Positions 46,882 through 59,264 of a stretch of 64,000 bases of DNA are shown here, in pieces. The DNA comes from an uncultured Mailhella sp. (GTDB lineage: Bacteria; Desulfobacterota; Desulfovibrionia; Desulfovibrionales; Desulfovibrionaceae). The translations under genes were made by a program, and so were the position numbers. Position 1 is the stretch's first letter. Each line of letters opens with the position of its first letter. Location: the NCBI RefSeq assembly GCF_947631555.1, contig NZ_CANRLT010000003.1, positions 1 through 64,000 of the forward strand. The letters run 5' to 3'. The notes under the pieces are model-generated. The model was given only the letters and a program-made list of their open reading frames with translations. It was not told the origin of the DNA and searched no databases.

Positions 46882-47805
46882 ATGAAGATCCATGTCTGTT
46901 TTTCTTCCGATGATAACTACGCCCAGCACCTGGCGGTGGCGCTGGCCTCCATCCTTCATCACAGGAAGCCGGCAGATGAGTTGACCATTATCGTCCTTGA
47001 CGGCGGTATCGGCGAAGAAAATAAGCGCCGGCTGCAAGCTGTGGCCGATGCTGGAGAGGCTGAACTGCAATTTTTATCCATAGGAGAAGACGCCTTTAGG
47101 GATGCGCCTCTGCACACACAGGCCGGCGGCGTGACGCATGTCACGCTGGCTACCTATTACCGCCTGCTTCTTCCAAGTCTCCTTCCCGATGTTGATAAGG
47201 TGATCTATCTGGACGGGGATCTGGTCTGCCGTTCCAGTCTGGCAGAACTGTACGGGCAGGATATGGGACAGGACTGGGTGCGCGGAGTGGTAGATATAGA
47301 TGAGCGCAGCCATGCGCAGCGCCTGGGACTTGAACATTATGTCTGCGCCGGGGTCATTCTTGTCAATCTCCGTGCCTGGCGGGAACAGGGCGTCCAGGAG
47401 CAATGTATGGAATTTCTGCGCGACCATGCGGATCGCATCGTTCTCCACGACCAGGACGTGCTCAACGTTGTGTGTCAGGAGCATCTTTCCTATCTGGACA
47501 GAACCTGGAACGCCCAGGCCTGCGAGACGAGGCAGGGAAAGAATTCCGGCTTCAACGATCTGGCGCGGACAGCGAACATCGTTCATTTCATCGGCGGCCG
47601 CAAACCGTGGCATCCCGGCTGCCGCCATCCGTATCGGAAAGAGTATTTCCGTTATCTGAAGCTGACGCCGTTCAGTGGCTTTGTCCGCCAGTACCGCCGC
47701 GCCTGCCTGCGCTGGTTTTTCTGGCACACGAAGTATTCCCACGGCCGGAAACGCTGGTACGCGCTTGGGGTGCGTGTCTGGCAGAAAGACATGCAGCAAC
47801 GTTGA
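46882..47805 (+). CDS. family 8 glycosyltransferase (LgtC/RfaJ-like)
   Basis: A 307-aa GT8 enzyme that transfers galactose or glucose from a UDP-sugar. CFSSDDNYAQHLAVALASIL starts the fold, YLDGDLVCRSSL holds the DxD motif, and HDQDVLN and HFIGGRKPWH complete the active site. A basic C-terminal tail (RKRWYALGVRVWQKDMQQR) fits membrane association, as in LgtC. Only 10 nt from the GT2 gene, in the same operon. Confidence 0.92.
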   Translation: MKIHVCFSSDDNYAQHLAVALASILHHRKPADELTIIVLDGGIGEENKRRLQAVADAGEAELQFLSIGEDAFRDAPLHTQAGGVTHVTLATYYRLLLPSLLPDVDKVIYLDGDLVCRSSLAELYGQDMGQDWVRGVVDIDERSHAQRLGLEHYVCAGVILVNLRAWREQGVQEQCMEFLRDHADRIVLHDQDVLNVVCQEHLSYLDRTWNAQACETRQGKNSGFNDLARTANIVHFIGGRKPWHPGCRHPYRKEYFRYLKLTPFSGFVRQYRRACLRWFFWHTKYSHGRKRWYALGVRVWQKDMQQR

Positions 47806-47808
47806 AAG

Positions 47809-47846
47809 AAGCGAGCGCCCACGGTTTTGCCGCGGGCGCTCGCTTT
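47809..47846 (+). terminator. terminator of the glycosyltransferase operon
   Basis: AGCGAGCGCCC pairs with GGGCGCTCGCT, followed by TTCTGT. It directly follows the GT8 stop. Confidence 0.75.
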
Positions 47847-47908
47847 CTGTCTCATGCAGGCTTTTGCTTAGGCTCCGGCCTTGACGAAGCCGTGTTCTGT
47901 GGGCGCGG

Positions 47909-48823
47909 TCAGATGCGCAGGCTGTCCCGAATGTCTTCGAGGCGGTTACGGGCGAAGAGCAGGTAGGAGATAATCAGCTCTCCGGAATTGAACGAGGAAG
48001 TGATGTACAGGGGATCGTAGTCGCAGATGAGATCCATGTAGTGCATGGCGGCTTCCATGTTCTTCTCGTTGTTCTTGTCGCGGATTTCGGGATAAAGTTC
48101 ATACATGGTCTTCAGGTAGTCGCGCACCACGAGGATGACGCCCTGTGCTTCATAAACGCGGTTGTCCAGGGTGTAGAAGGGCAGAGCCTGGCTGTTGTTG
48201 AGCAGCCCTAGAGCGTAGCCGAACACCGTCTCGCCGAGGATGACGTTGAACGCGGAATAGATGTCGTCAGTGCGGCAGTTGTACACAGCCTTGCCTTCGA
48301 GCAGTGCGGCCTTGTACTTTTCGGCGAGGGAAAGGGCCTTCTTGTAGGATCCCTCTGCCGAGGGGATGAAGAGCATACCCCAGCGCTGAGGACTGATGGC
48401 CAGATAGTTGAGGCGGGCGTTGTAGAGCTGGTCGTTTTCGCGGTCGCTGTTGCCAAGTTTGGCAATGACGGTGGAATAGTGGTCGAAGAGCATCTTCGTG
48501 GCCACATAGGAACCAAACTGCCGGTAGGCCCTGTTGTCGATGAGCCAGCGGTTGAACAGAATATCGTTGGCCGTCCAGCCGAGGGTGGAATCCAGCTCTT
48601 CGGACAGTCGGTTGGTCAGGGACGAGAGCAGTGCCACACCCTTTTCCTGTTCGGTCATATTGTCCTTGACCTCGGCCTGATACACGGGGAACTTTACGGG
48701 ATCAACGAGCGTGTAGAGCTTCTGTGAACCCCACAGCGCAAAGAGTATGCCCACGAAGAGCAGAACCTGAATGGCAAGCGTCTTGCCAACGATGACGAGG
48801 TGTCGTTTTTCGGGATGCAGCAT
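47909..48823 (-). CDS. DUF2333-like membrane-anchored protein
   Basis: A 304-aa protein with one N-terminal membrane anchor (residues about 12–35, VGKTLAIQVLLFVGILFALWG) and a helical periplasmic part. LGWTANDILFNRWLIDNRAYRQFG and PSAEGSYKKALSLAEKY resemble the DUF2333 family of unknown function. The ATG at 48823 has CAGGAG upstream; the track's start 68 codons earlier reads through non-coding leader. Confidence 0.75.
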   Translation of the reverse strand: MLHPEKRHLVIVGKTLAIQVLLFVGILFALWGSQKLYTLVDPVKFPVYQAEVKDNMTEQEKGVALLSSLTNRLSEELDSTLGWTANDILFNRWLIDNRAYRQFGSYVATKMLFDHYSTVIAKLGNSDRENDQLYNARLNYLAISPQRWGMLFIPSAEGSYKKALSLAEKYKAALLEGKAVYNCRTDDIYSAFNVILGETVFGYALGLLNNSQALPFYTLDNRVYEAQGVILVVRDYLKTMYELYPEIRDKNNEKNMEAAMHYMDLICDYDPLYITSSFNSGELIISYLLFARNRLEDIRDSLRI

Positions 48824-48971
48824 GGGTTCTCCTGAAACGGTTTGCCGAAGGAGCGTCCTTCGCGGGGTAGGGCCGAAGCCGCGCATGAGTGTTCCGGCGC
48901 GGCGTTTTTTTTCTATATAAACATTTTTTCGCGTTCGTCCAGAGGCGGCACGGGAGGGGAACTCCCGGGCC

Positions 48972-50051
48972 TTACAGGACGCGGCAGCCGTCCTCGGTGA
49001 TGACGGCCATGTGTTCCCAGCGAGCACCGCCCCAGCCGGGGAAGTACAGGCCCGGCTCTATGGTGACGATCATGCCGGGCTGAAGCGGCTCCGTGGCGCG
49101 GGGGCTGAGGCGCGGCGCCTCGTGCGTCTCCAGTCCCACGCCGTGACCCAGCGCGTGGGTAAAGAAGCGCTCCATGCCGCAGGCGGCGAAACTGTCCACA
49201 GCCACCTTGTGAATTTCTCTGCCGGAAACGCCCGGGCGCAACGCGGCGATGGCCTTCTGCTGCGCCTCCTGAACGCGGTGCAGCATTTCGCTGAAGCGCG
49301 GCGGGGGCGTTCCGCCGATCCAGAACGTGCGCGTCTGGTCGGAGCAGTAACGGTCGAGGCGGCAGCCTTCGTCCACGAGGACGTGGCAGCCTTCACGCAG
49401 CAGGGCAGGCTTGTCCGGAGCGTAGTGGGGCAGAGCGGCGTGTTCATCCACGGCCACGATGGAAGGGAAGCTCAGCTCCGAGGCCCCGTGTTCGCGGTAG
49501 AATTTTTCAATGGCCCAGGCAATCCCGGCTTCGTCCTGTCCGGGCGTAAGCACGGAAGGCAGCCAGGCCAGCATACGGTGATTGAGCGCTACAGACGCGG
49601 CGATGAGGCGGATTTCGTCCTCGTCCTTGACGGCGCGCAGTTTTTCCACCAGCCCGTCGGCGGCTTCGAGTTTCAGGCCTGGTTCCAGACGTTCAACGAA
49701 GGCGTGGGAAAGGTGTCCGGCTTCGATGCCGATGGCGCCCGTGCTCCCGCACAGCTTTTTGAGCAGCCCGTTGATTTCTTCTGAGGAACTGCCGTAATAG
49801 ATGAAGAGGCGTTCCCGCTCCCAGAGCAGGGCGGCGGCTTCCTCGTAGCGGGAATCCGTACACAGCCAGTCCTTGCCGTCAGCCATGACGATGAGGCAGC
49901 CGGAGCTTTCACTGCACTGGCAGTCGTGCAGTTCAAAGCCGGAGAGGTAGAAGCGGTTGGCGGGCTGGCTCACCAGGAGGGCGGTGAGGCCCCTTTCATA
50001 CATGAGGCGGCGCAGTTTTTCCCGCCGGACTGCGAAGGAAGGCTGTTCCAT
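48972..50051 (-). CDS. M24 family Xaa-Pro aminopeptidase
   Basis: A 359-aa pita-bread metallopeptidase with an N-terminal creatinase-like domain. The five metal ligands are visible in order: DEGCRLDRYCSDQTRTFW (two Asp), HALGHGVGLETHE (His), TIEPGLY (Glu) and the final MAVITEDG region (Glu). It would cleave N-terminal residues before proline. Start chosen at ATG 50051; a TTG 15 nt earlier is possible. Confidence 0.92.
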   Translation of the reverse strand: MEQPSFAVRREKLRRLMYERGLTALLVSQPANRFYLSGFELHDCQCSESSGCLIVMADGKDWLCTDSRYEEAAALLWERERLFIYYGSSSEEINGLLKKLCGSTGAIGIEAGHLSHAFVERLEPGLKLEAADGLVEKLRAVKDEDEIRLIAASVALNHRMLAWLPSVLTPGQDEAGIAWAIEKFYREHGASELSFPSIVAVDEHAALPHYAPDKPALLREGCHVLVDEGCRLDRYCSDQTRTFWIGGTPPPRFSEMLHRVQEAQQKAIAALRPGVSGREIHKVAVDSFAACGMERFFTHALGHGVGLETHEAPRLSPRATEPLQPGMIVTIEPGLYFPGWGGARWEHMAVITEDGCRVL

Positions 50052-50075
50052 ACTGACCTCTGACAAGGGGAAGGC

Positions 50076-51575
50076 TCAGCGCCTGCCGCCGAAAATGCCG
50101 CCCAGCACACCGCGCAGGATGGTGCGGCCCAGTTCTCTGCCAATGGCGCTGGTCATGGAGCGTGTGGCCTGCTTCGCCGCGCCTCTGGCGACTTCCTCCC
50201 AGAGGCTGCGTTCTTCCTTCCTGCCCCGTGCCGGGCGAGCCTCGGCCTGCTCCCGGCGCTGTTCCTGTTCTCTTGCCAGAAGTTCGTAGGCGGATTCCCG
50301 GTCCACGCTCGTTCCGTAGAGGCGCTGCATGGGCGAAGCGGCGAGAATTTCCCGGCGTTCTTCGGCTCTCAGAGGGCCGGATCCGCCCTCCGGCGGCAGA
50401 ATGAGCGCACGTTCAACGACGGCAGGCGCGCCCTTGGCATCGAGGAAGGAGACCAATGCTTCGCCGGTGCGCAGTTCTGCAATGACGCGCTCGGTGTTCA
50501 TGGCCGGATTGGGGCGGAAGGTCTGAGCCGCGGCACGCACGGCCTTCTGATCACGCGGGGTGAAGGCGCGCAGCGCGTGCTGGATGCGGTTGCCGAGCTG
50601 TGAAAGCACGGAGTCGGGAATGTCATCGGGGTTCTGGGTGACGAAATACACGCCCACGCCCTTGGAACGGATGAGGCGCACCACCTGTTCGACTTTCTCA
50701 AGGAGTACGGCGGGCATGTTCGTGAACAGAAGATGGGCTTCGTCAAAGAGCAGGACGAAGCGGGGCTTGTCGGTATCACCCGCTTCGGGCAGGCGTTCGT
50801 AAAGCTCGGAAAGCAGCCAGAGCAGCACGGTGGCGTACAGGCGCGGCTGGAGCATGAGGCGATCCGAGGCCAGGATGTTTACATAGCCGCGTCCGGAAAG
50901 GTCGGTGCGGAAGAGGTCTTCCAGCGCCAGCGCGGGCTCGCCGAAAAAGGCTTCCGCCCCGGCGCCTTCCAGACGGGTCAGGGCGCGCAGCACGGCTCCG
51001 GCACTGGCGCCGGAGATATTTCCGTAGCTGAGAAATTCGCCGCGGTTTTCCGTCATCCAGGTGATCATGCTGCGCAGATCCTTGAGGTCGAGGAGCAGCA
51101 GTCCCCGTTCATCGGCGATGCGGAAGGCGATGTCCAGAAGTCCGCTCTGCACCTCGTTCAGTTCCAGCAGGCGGGAGAGCAGGGCGGGTCCGAGGTCGCT
51201 GACCGTGGCCCGCAGAGGGTGCCCCTGTTCGCCGAAGACATCCCAGAAGCAGACGGGCCAGGCGCGGTTCTCGTAGCCTTTTGCGCGCAGGCCGAGTTCG
51301 TCCACGCGGGCAGCCACGCCGCCGGAAGGCGCACCGGGCCGGCAGAGTCCGGCGAGGTCGCCCTTCACGTCCGTGAGCAGGACGGGAACGCCCAGGGCAC
51401 TGAAACTTTCCGCCAGATTCTGCAGGGAAAAGGTCTTGCCCGTGCCCGTGGCCCCGGTGATGAGACCGTGGCGGTTGGCCATGCGCGCCTCCAGGCAGAG
51501 TTCGCGTCCATCGGGCCGGAGCGTGGACGGATCTTCGGCGGCGGCGAGAAAGAGTCGGCGGTCGGAAGTCAGCAT
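50076..51575 (-). CDS. HerA-like ATPase (DUF853, YjgR type)
   Basis: A 499-aa P-loop ATPase of the HerA/FtsK superfamily. Walker A is GATGTGKT (near residue 42), LLTDVKGDLAGL follows, Walker B is FVLLFDEAHLLF, and VYFVTQNPDDIPDSVLSQLGNRI is the sensor region. A basic Arg/Glu-rich stretch near the end leads to a Gly-rich tail. The cellular role of the family is not settled. Between cysE and the peptidase gene on the same strand. Confidence 0.9.
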   Translation of the reverse strand: MLTSDRRLFLAAAEDPSTLRPDGRELCLEARMANRHGLITGATGTGKTFSLQNLAESFSALGVPVLLTDVKGDLAGLCRPGAPSGGVAARVDELGLRAKGYENRAWPVCFWDVFGEQGHPLRATVSDLGPALLSRLLELNEVQSGLLDIAFRIADERGLLLLDLKDLRSMITWMTENRGEFLSYGNISGASAGAVLRALTRLEGAGAEAFFGEPALALEDLFRTDLSGRGYVNILASDRLMLQPRLYATVLLWLLSELYERLPEAGDTDKPRFVLLFDEAHLLFTNMPAVLLEKVEQVVRLIRSKGVGVYFVTQNPDDIPDSVLSQLGNRIQHALRAFTPRDQKAVRAAAQTFRPNPAMNTERVIAELRTGEALVSFLDAKGAPAVVERALILPPEGGSGPLRAEERREILAASPMQRLYGTSVDRESAYELLAREQEQRREQAEARPARGRKEERSLWEEVARGAAKQATRSMTSAIGRELGRTILRGVLGGIFGGRR

Positions 51576-51610
51576 GGGCAGCTCCTTGCGGTCAGAGGGG
51601 AAAAGGACGT

Positions 51611-52585
<975 letters not shown>

Positions 52586-52587
52586 GT

Positions 52588-53511
52588 TCAGTCCTTGGGG
52601 AAAAGAGCGGTGGACAGGTAGCGCTCGCCGGTGTCGGGAGCGATGGTGACAATATCCTTTCCGGCGAATTCCGGGCGCCGGGCCAGACGCATGGCTGCGC
52701 ACACGTTCGCGCCGGAGGTGATGCCGCAGCTCAGGGATTCCCTGGCCATGAGCATACGGGCGGTCTGCATGGCGTCTTCGGTACTCACGATCATGATGCC
52801 GTCCACGAGGGAGCGGTCAAAAACGGCGGGCACAAAGTTGGCTCCAATGCCCTGTATCCCGTGCGGGCCGGCCTTGCCTTCGGAGAGCATGGGGGATTCC
52901 GCAGGCTCCACGGCGACGCAGAATACGGCAGGAAAATGCTCCTTGAGGCGGCGGCTCACGCCTGCCAGCGTAGCACCCGACCCCACGCCGGCAAGGAAGG
53001 CGGCGGGCTGGAAGCCCTCTTTGCGGCAGTCTTCGAGAAGCTCCGCGCCTGTGGTCTCATAGTGCACCTTGGGTCCTACCTCGTTGCTGAACTGGTTGGG
53101 GCGGAAGGCTCCGGGTGTGCCTGCCAGGATGCGCTCCGCTTCCTTCTGCGCGCCCTGCATACCCTCCGCGCCGGGGGTGAGGACGAGCTGTGCGCCCATG
53201 GCGCGCAGGAGTGCCCGGCGTTCCTTGCTGGCAGATTCCGGCATGGTGAGTACGAGCTTCAGGCCCATCTTGCCGCAGACCACGGCCAGCCCAATGCCCA
53301 GATTGCCGCTGGTGGCCTCCACCACGGTTCCGCCGGGAGCCAGAATCCCGGACTGCATGGCCGCCCTGATATAGCCGAGTGCCGCCCTGTCCTTGATGGA
53401 GCCGCCGGGGTTGCGTGCTTCATACTTTACATGGATCCGCGCCGGAAGTTCGGCGGAAACGCTGTCCAGAAAAAGAAGAGGGGTGCGGCCTATGGTTTCG
53501 AGGAGATTCAT
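52588..53511 (-). CDS. cysK: cysteine synthase (O-acetylserine sulfhydrylase)
   Basis: A 307-aa PLP enzyme that combines O-acetylserine with sulfide. Schiff-base lysine in NPGGSIKDRAA (Lys41 region), the substrate loop TSGNLGIGLA and the phosphate cup GVGSGATLAGV are present. Paired with cysE immediately downstream. Sulfide is abundant in a sulfite-respiring cell. Confidence 0.95.
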   Translation of the reverse strand: MNLLETIGRTPLLFLDSVSAELPARIHVKYEARNPGGSIKDRAALGYIRAAMQSGILAPGGTVVEATSGNLGIGLAVVCGKMGLKLVLTMPESASKERRALLRAMGAQLVLTPGAEGMQGAQKEAERILAGTPGAFRPNQFSNEVGPKVHYETTGAELLEDCRKEGFQPAAFLAGVGSGATLAGVSRRLKEHFPAVFCVAVEPAESPMLSEGKAGPHGIQGIGANFVPAVFDRSLVDGIMIVSTEDAMQTARMLMARESLSCGITSGANVCAAMRLARRPEFAGKDIVTIAPDTGERYLSTALFPKD

Positions 53512-53536
53512 GATGACCTCCGCAGGGCTGGCCGGT

Positions 53537-53839
53537 TCAGGAACCGGGTTGAGGGTTGCGTTCAGAGCGTTCCGGTTCGTCGTCCCTGGTGAACATGCGC
53601 CAGAGCACGGACGTTTCGCCGTTGCGCAGCTTTTTTTCCGGGGTGACGTAGAGGATGGGTTCCCCTTTCCAAAGATAGGTCATGCTGCCGTCGGGCGCAA
53701 GATGACAGTGCATGTGCGCGGCGATGTCCTCGGGCGCGAGGGCGCGGGGATTGATGCCGCGCTCTTCGAGCTGTTCGCGCAGCAGTTCTTCCACACGGGC
53801 GGCCACCTGAAGGTTGGGCCTGGGGACGCTTTCGGACAT
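53537..53839 (-). CDS. conserved-looking small protein of unknown function
   Basis: A 100-aa acidic protein. Residues 40–85 (DIAAHMHCHLAPDGSMTYLWKGEPILYV) look like a compact beta domain; no family recognised. The start at 53839 is the most likely; ATG 53890 would add 17 residues. Upstream of cysK on the same strand by 25 nt, so perhaps co-transcribed. Confidence 0.55.
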   Translation of the reverse strand: MSESVPRPNLQVAARVEELLREQLEERGINPRALAPEDIAAHMHCHLAPDGSMTYLWKGEPILYVTPEKKLRNGETSVLWRMFTRDDEPERSERNPQPGS

Positions 53840-54041
53840 ATGAGCCTCGGCATGGTTGAAGGATGACGGCCTCTGCCGTCTGGAAGTCATGGTAAACTTT
53901 TCTTTTTTGTTGGCAAGACTCCCGCGGGCAGGTTCCGCGCCGGACGGGCGTTTCATGTACAGCCTTGCCTTGACAGCGCGGGAAGCGTATAGACGGATTG
54001 TCAGGATATTCGGGGTGAGAACATTGTTTTCAGGAGGAACC

Positions 54042-55163
54042 ATGAACGGTGAGAACGCACTGCCTGCTCCCGGCAAAGAACGTGCGAAGCAGGAAAACTC
54101 GCTCGTCCCCCTGGAGCCGGCCTTTGCCGAAGCGGACACCGTCACCGTGGTCTTTGGAGCGGACAACGGCTTTATCGTACCGCTTACGCCCTGCCTTCAG
54201 TCCATCCTTGACAACGCGTCCCCTGAACATCGCTATGATATCGTGGTGCTCACCCAGAATTTTCTTCCTCAATATACGAAGATGCTGACGGACATGGCCG
54301 CCCCCTTCTCCCATGTTTCCCTGCGAGTGCTGGACGTGTCGCCGCTTGTAAATCAGTGGAAGGTAGAGGATCTGGAGACGGGACACCGCCTTTCCCTGGC
54401 TACCTATTACAGGCTGTTCATTCCTGAACTCTTTCTGAAGTATGCCCGCGTCCTGTACCTGGACGGGGATACTGTGGTGCTGGAAGACCTGTACGGGCTT
54501 TTTCATACGCGGCTCGGCGAGGCCTATGCCGGGGTCGTCGTGGACGCCAATATCATTCGGGACATGAGCGCGTCTTTCCGGAGCTATGTCCACAAGACGC
54601 TCGAAATGGAAGACGAGAGCCGGTATTTCAACGCCGGTGTCACGCTGTTGAACCTCAGCGCCATACGCCGGGATTTTCCCCTCGCCGTTCTCATGGAACA
54701 GGCACGCCTTAAGTCCGCCAAGCATCGTGATCAGGATGTCTTGAACAGCCTGTTTTACGGTCGTGTCGTCTTTCTACCGCTGCGTTATAACATGATGTGG
54801 CTTGATAAAGAGCTGTACCTGCCCATGCCGGGTGGACGCGAGGCACTGGAACACCCCGCCGTCATCCACTATACCGGCGGCGGAAAACCCTGGACACTTT
54901 ATGGTTCCGGGCATACGGCGGCGGACTTTTTCTGGAAGTATGCGGAACGCTGTCCCCTGGCGGCGGAGATACACCGCCTTCATGACGAGGACTGCCGCGG
55001 GGCTGTGGCCGGATATTCCTCTCTCCGCAGGAAGTATCTGCGCTGCCGGATACTTGCCGCCGTCACCTTCGGCCGGACGCGCCGTCATTATCAGGAGAAG
55101 GCCGGGGCGATGAGAGAACTGATCGCGGTTATACGGAATCTTTTGGACAAGGACGAAGTCTGA
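54042..55163 (+). CDS. family 8 glycosyltransferase
   Basis: A 373-aa GT8 enzyme. VVFGADNGFIVPLTPCLQSIL starts the fold, LYLDGDTVVLEDL holds the DxD, RDQDVLN and HYTGGGKPW follow. The N-terminal 30 residues are an extra charged segment. It shares the plan of the enzyme at 46882 but stands alone, far from that cluster. CAGGAGGAACC upstream of ATG 54042 is a strong ribosome-binding site; the track's start is 62 codons too far upstream. Confidence 0.9.
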   Translation: MNGENALPAPGKERAKQENSLVPLEPAFAEADTVTVVFGADNGFIVPLTPCLQSILDNASPEHRYDIVVLTQNFLPQYTKMLTDMAAPFSHVSLRVLDVSPLVNQWKVEDLETGHRLSLATYYRLFIPELFLKYARVLYLDGDTVVLEDLYGLFHTRLGEAYAGVVVDANIIRDMSASFRSYVHKTLEMEDESRYFNAGVTLLNLSAIRRDFPLAVLMEQARLKSAKHRDQDVLNSLFYGRVVFLPLRYNMMWLDKELYLPMPGGREALEHPAVIHYTGGGKPWTLYGSGHTAADFFWKYAERCPLAAEIHRLHDEDCRGAVAGYSSLRRKYLRCRILAAVTFGRTRRHYQEKAGAMRELIAVIRNLLDKDEV

Positions 55164-55321
55164 AGCCTGCCTTCATTGTGACACAGGGCGCTGAACTGGC
55201 CCGCAGGTCGGACGGCGCACCGAACGCTGCGCTTTGGGGCAGGCTGACGCACGTTTTCTCCGCTTTTTCCTTCCTCTATGTTCCCCTTTTTCTTCCATCC
55301 TCTCCCCTCCATCATTCCCCC

Positions 55322-56458
<1,137 letters not shown>

Positions 56459-56514
56459 GTTTTTTACTCCTGAAAAGCTGTTGGTTGGAAAACGCCGTTT
56501 TTGCGGAACTGCGG

Positions 56515-57012
56515 CTATTTGCCCATGTTCTTTCTGGCGTAGCTGACCAGTCCGCCGCTGGCGATGAGGTTCTGCATGAAGGGAGGAAGGGGCGCGGCCT
56601 GAAAGGTCTGCCCCAAGGTCACGTTGGTGATGCGCCCGGAATCGAAGTCCACCTCCACTTCATCGCCCGGACGTATGCCGCGGGCTGCCTCGTCGCATTC
56701 CAGAATGGGCAGGCCGATATTCAGGGCGTTGCGGAAAAAGATGCGGGCGAAGGTGGACGCGATGACGCAGGATATGCCCAGATACTTGATGGACAGGGGC
56801 GCGTGTTCGCGGGAGGAGCCGCAGCCAAAATTCTTGCGGGCGACCAGGATGTCGCCGGGGGCAGCCTTTTTCGCGAAGCCGGGATCCGCGGATTCCATGC
56901 AGTGCAGGGCCAGTTCCTGAGGATCGGTGACGTTGAGGTACTTGCCGGGAAGGATGACGTCGGTGTTGACATCATCGCCGAACACGAAAGCCTTGCCGCG
57001 GGCGTTCTGCAT
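56515..57012 (-). CDS. leuD: 3-isopropylmalate dehydratase small subunit
   Basis: A 165-aa LeuD swivel subunit ([32 protein letters not shown]). It pairs with LeuC to isomerise isopropylmalate. The true start is ATG 57012, which overlaps the leuC stop by one base; the track's longer ORF runs into leuC. Confidence 0.95.
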   Translation of the reverse strand: MQNARGKAFVFGDDVNTDVILPGKYLNVTDPQELALHCMESADPGFAKKAAPGDILVARKNFGCGSSREHAPLSIKYLGISCVIASTFARIFFRNALNIGLPILECDEAARGIRPGDEVEVDFDSGRITNVTLGQTFQAAPLPPFMQNLIASGGLVSYARKNMGK

Positions 57013-58286
57013 CACGCTTCTCCTTGTTCCAGAGTTTCGGGGCTGACGATGCGGCCTGCGATGGCCGAAGCCGCAGCCACGGCCGGACTGCACAGGTAGA
57101 CTTCCGAATCTGTATGCCCCATGCGGCCCACGAAGTTGCGGTTGGTGGTGGAGAGGCAGCGCTCTCCTGCGGCGAGAATGCCCATGTGTCCGCCGAGGCA
57201 GGCGCCGCAGGTGGGCGTACTCACGGCGCAGCCGGCTTCCATGAAAATACGGATGTAGCCCTTTTCCAGGCATTCCAGATAGATGGAAGGCGTGGCCGGG
57301 ATGACGAGCACGCGCAGGCGCGGATGAACCTTGCGTCCCTTCAGGATGCGGGCGGCCATGGCCATGTCTTCCATGCGTCCGTTGGTGCATGAGCCGATGA
57401 AGACCTGATCGAGGGGTACGTCACCCACATCGTCGATAGCGCGGGTGTTGGAGGGCAGATGCGGGAAGGCCACGGTGGGGCGCACGGCCGAGAGGTCGAT
57501 CTCAACGGTGTTCTCGTATACGGCGTCGGGGTCGGCTTCAAAGGAAGTCCAGGGTGTGCGGCAGTGCTTTGCGAGGGAGGTGCGGCAGACATCGTCCACG
57601 GGGAAGACGGCGTTTTTGGCCCCGGCTTCAATGGCCATATTGGCGATGGTGAAGCGGTCGTCCATGGAGAGCTGCGCCACGCCGCCGCCGGTGAATTCCA
57701 TGGAGCGGTAAAGGGCGCCGTCCACGCCGATGTGCCCGATGAGGTGCAGCATCACGTCCTTGCCGCAGACCCAGGGGCCGGGCTTGCCCGTGAGCCGGAT
57801 CTGCATGGCCGCGGGAACCTTGAACCAGTTTTCGCCCGTGGCCATGCCCACGGCGAGGTCGGTACTGCCCACGCCGGTGGAAAAGGCCCCCAGTGCGCCG
57901 TAGGTGCAGGTGTGGGAATCTCCGCCGATGATGGCCTGCCCGGGAGCCACAAGCCCCTGTTCGGGCAGAAGCGCGTGTTCGATACCCATGCGCCCCACGT
58001 CGAAGAAGTGGGTAAGTTCGTTTTCTCTTGCGAAGTCGCGGCAGACCTTGCACTGCATGGCCGCCTTGATGTCCTTGTTCGGGGCAAAGTGGTCGAGAAC
58101 CACGATCACCTTGTTTTTGTCGAAGACTTTCTCAGCCCCGGTTCTGCGAAATTCGGGAACGGCCAGCGCGATGGTGATGTCGTTGCCCATCACCACGTCC
58201 AGCCGTGCTTCGATGAGCTGGCCGGGCGCAACGGTTTCAAGACCTGCGTGCGCCGCCAGTATCTTCTGTGTCACGGTCATGCCCAT
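57012..58286 (-). CDS. leuC: 3-isopropylmalate dehydratase large subunit
   Basis: A 424-aa aconitase-family subunit. Cysteines for the 4Fe-4S cluster lie in GSCTNGR and [37 protein letters not shown] is the substrate segment. It is of the shorter archaeal/deltaproteobacterial LeuC type. AAGGACAC precedes the start (ATG 58286; ATG 58280 also possible). Confidence 0.95.
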   Translation of the reverse strand: MGMTVTQKILAAHAGLETVAPGQLIEARLDVVMGNDITIALAVPEFRRTGAEKVFDKNKVIVVLDHFAPNKDIKAAMQCKVCRDFARENELTHFFDVGRMGIEHALLPEQGLVAPGQAIIGGDSHTCTYGALGAFSTGVGSTDLAVGMATGENWFKVPAAMQIRLTGKPGPWVCGKDVMLHLIGHIGVDGALYRSMEFTGGGVAQLSMDDRFTIANMAIEAGAKNAVFPVDDVCRTSLAKHCRTPWTSFEADPDAVYENTVEIDLSAVRPTVAFPHLPSNTRAIDDVGDVPLDQVFIGSCTNGRMEDMAMAARILKGRKVHPRLRVLVIPATPSIYLECLEKGYIRIFMEAGCAVSTPTCGACLGGHMGILAAGERCLSTTNRNFVGRMGHTDSEVYLCSPAVAAASAIAGRIVSPETLEQGEA

Positions 58287-58445
58287 GAGCGTGTCCTTTT
58301 TTTGCGGATGTCCTTCCCATGCTGCTGTCGACGCGGAAAGCGTTTTTTTGAGGATAGGTAAGGGGCGCGGGCTTGTCCAGAAGGAAGCGCCCCGCCGGGG
58401 GGGGAGATGGCGCGCCGGTTTGCCTGGATTGCAGGGAAGGCGCGG

Positions 58446-59264
58446 TCAGTCGCCGTCCTTGCGGGCGATGATGCTGTGTATCTGCTTGGCGTCGGCGTCT
58501 TCGATGGTGAACGTCCAGCCGTTCAGATGGAACTCTTCACCCTTCTGCGGCACATGCCCGGCGTCCAGGCTGAGATAGCCGCCTATGGTATCGACTTCAT
58601 CGGATTCCATGGCCATGCCCTTCTCTTCGAGGTCTTCCAGATAGGCGCGGCCGGAGAGCCGGTAGCTGCCGTCTTCGAGGGCCACGATGTCTTCTTCCTT
58701 GGGGGCGTCGTGTTCGTCTTCGATGTCGCCAACGATGACTTCAAGCAGGTCTTCGATGCTGGCCAGTCCGGAAGTGCCTCCGTATTCGTCCACAACGATG
58801 GCGAGATGGTTCTTGCGGCTGCGAAATTCCTGAAGCAGTTCACTGGCGATTTTCGTCTCCGGGACGAAAAAAGGTTCGCTCATGATGCTGTCCACCGGGG
58901 AGAGCTGGGTTTCAGCCTGCATGAGGGAGCTGAGCATATCCTTGGCGTGAACGATGCCGATGATGTTGTCCCGTGTACCGGCATAGACGGGCAGACGGGA
59001 ATGGCCCGTGTCCACGATGGCAGCCGCGGCGTCGCGGATGGTGGTGCCGGAAGGCAGGCAGTCGATGTCGGTGCGGGGAGTCATGATGTCCTGCACCTGA
59101 AGCTCGTCAAGTGTCAGGATGGAAAGCAGCATGGAACCTTCTTCCGCTTTCAGCTCGCCGTCTTCACGGGCTTCGCGGATGGCCTGTTCCAGATGGTCTT
59201 CCGATTTTCCAGAGAACAGAGAACACATTTTCGACCACAGACTACTGTGGGATTCGGCGTCCAA
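58446..59264 (-). CDS. CorC/HlyC-like CBS-domain protein
   Basis: A 272-aa protein with a short N-terminal acidic part, two CBS domains ([20 protein letters not shown]…[17 protein letters not shown]) and a C-terminal CorC-associated domain ([21 protein letters not shown]). There is no DUF21 membrane part, as in CorC. Family members are linked to magnesium/cobalt efflux or cytolysin, with uncertain direct function. It uses a TTG start at 59264 with AAGGAG 7 nt upstream. Confidence 0.88.
   Translation of the reverse strand: MDAESHSSLWSKMCSLFSGKSEDHLEQAIREAREDGELKAEEGSMLLSILTLDELQVQDIMTPRTDIDCLPSGTTIRDAAAAIVDTGHSRLPVYAGTRDNIIGIVHAKDMLSSLMQAETQLSPVDSIMSEPFFVPETKIASELLQEFRSRKNHLAIVVDEYGGTSGLASIEDLLEVIVGDIEDEHDAPKEEDIVALEDGSYRLSGRAYLEDLEEKGMAMESDEVDTIGGYLSLDAGHVPQKGEEFHLNGWTFTIEDADAKQIHSIIARKDGD

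Noticed and set aside
58397-58404. Run of eight G upstream of the CorC-like gene's 3' end
   Set aside because: It is intergenic between the leuC start and the CorC-like stop, with no frame to switch.
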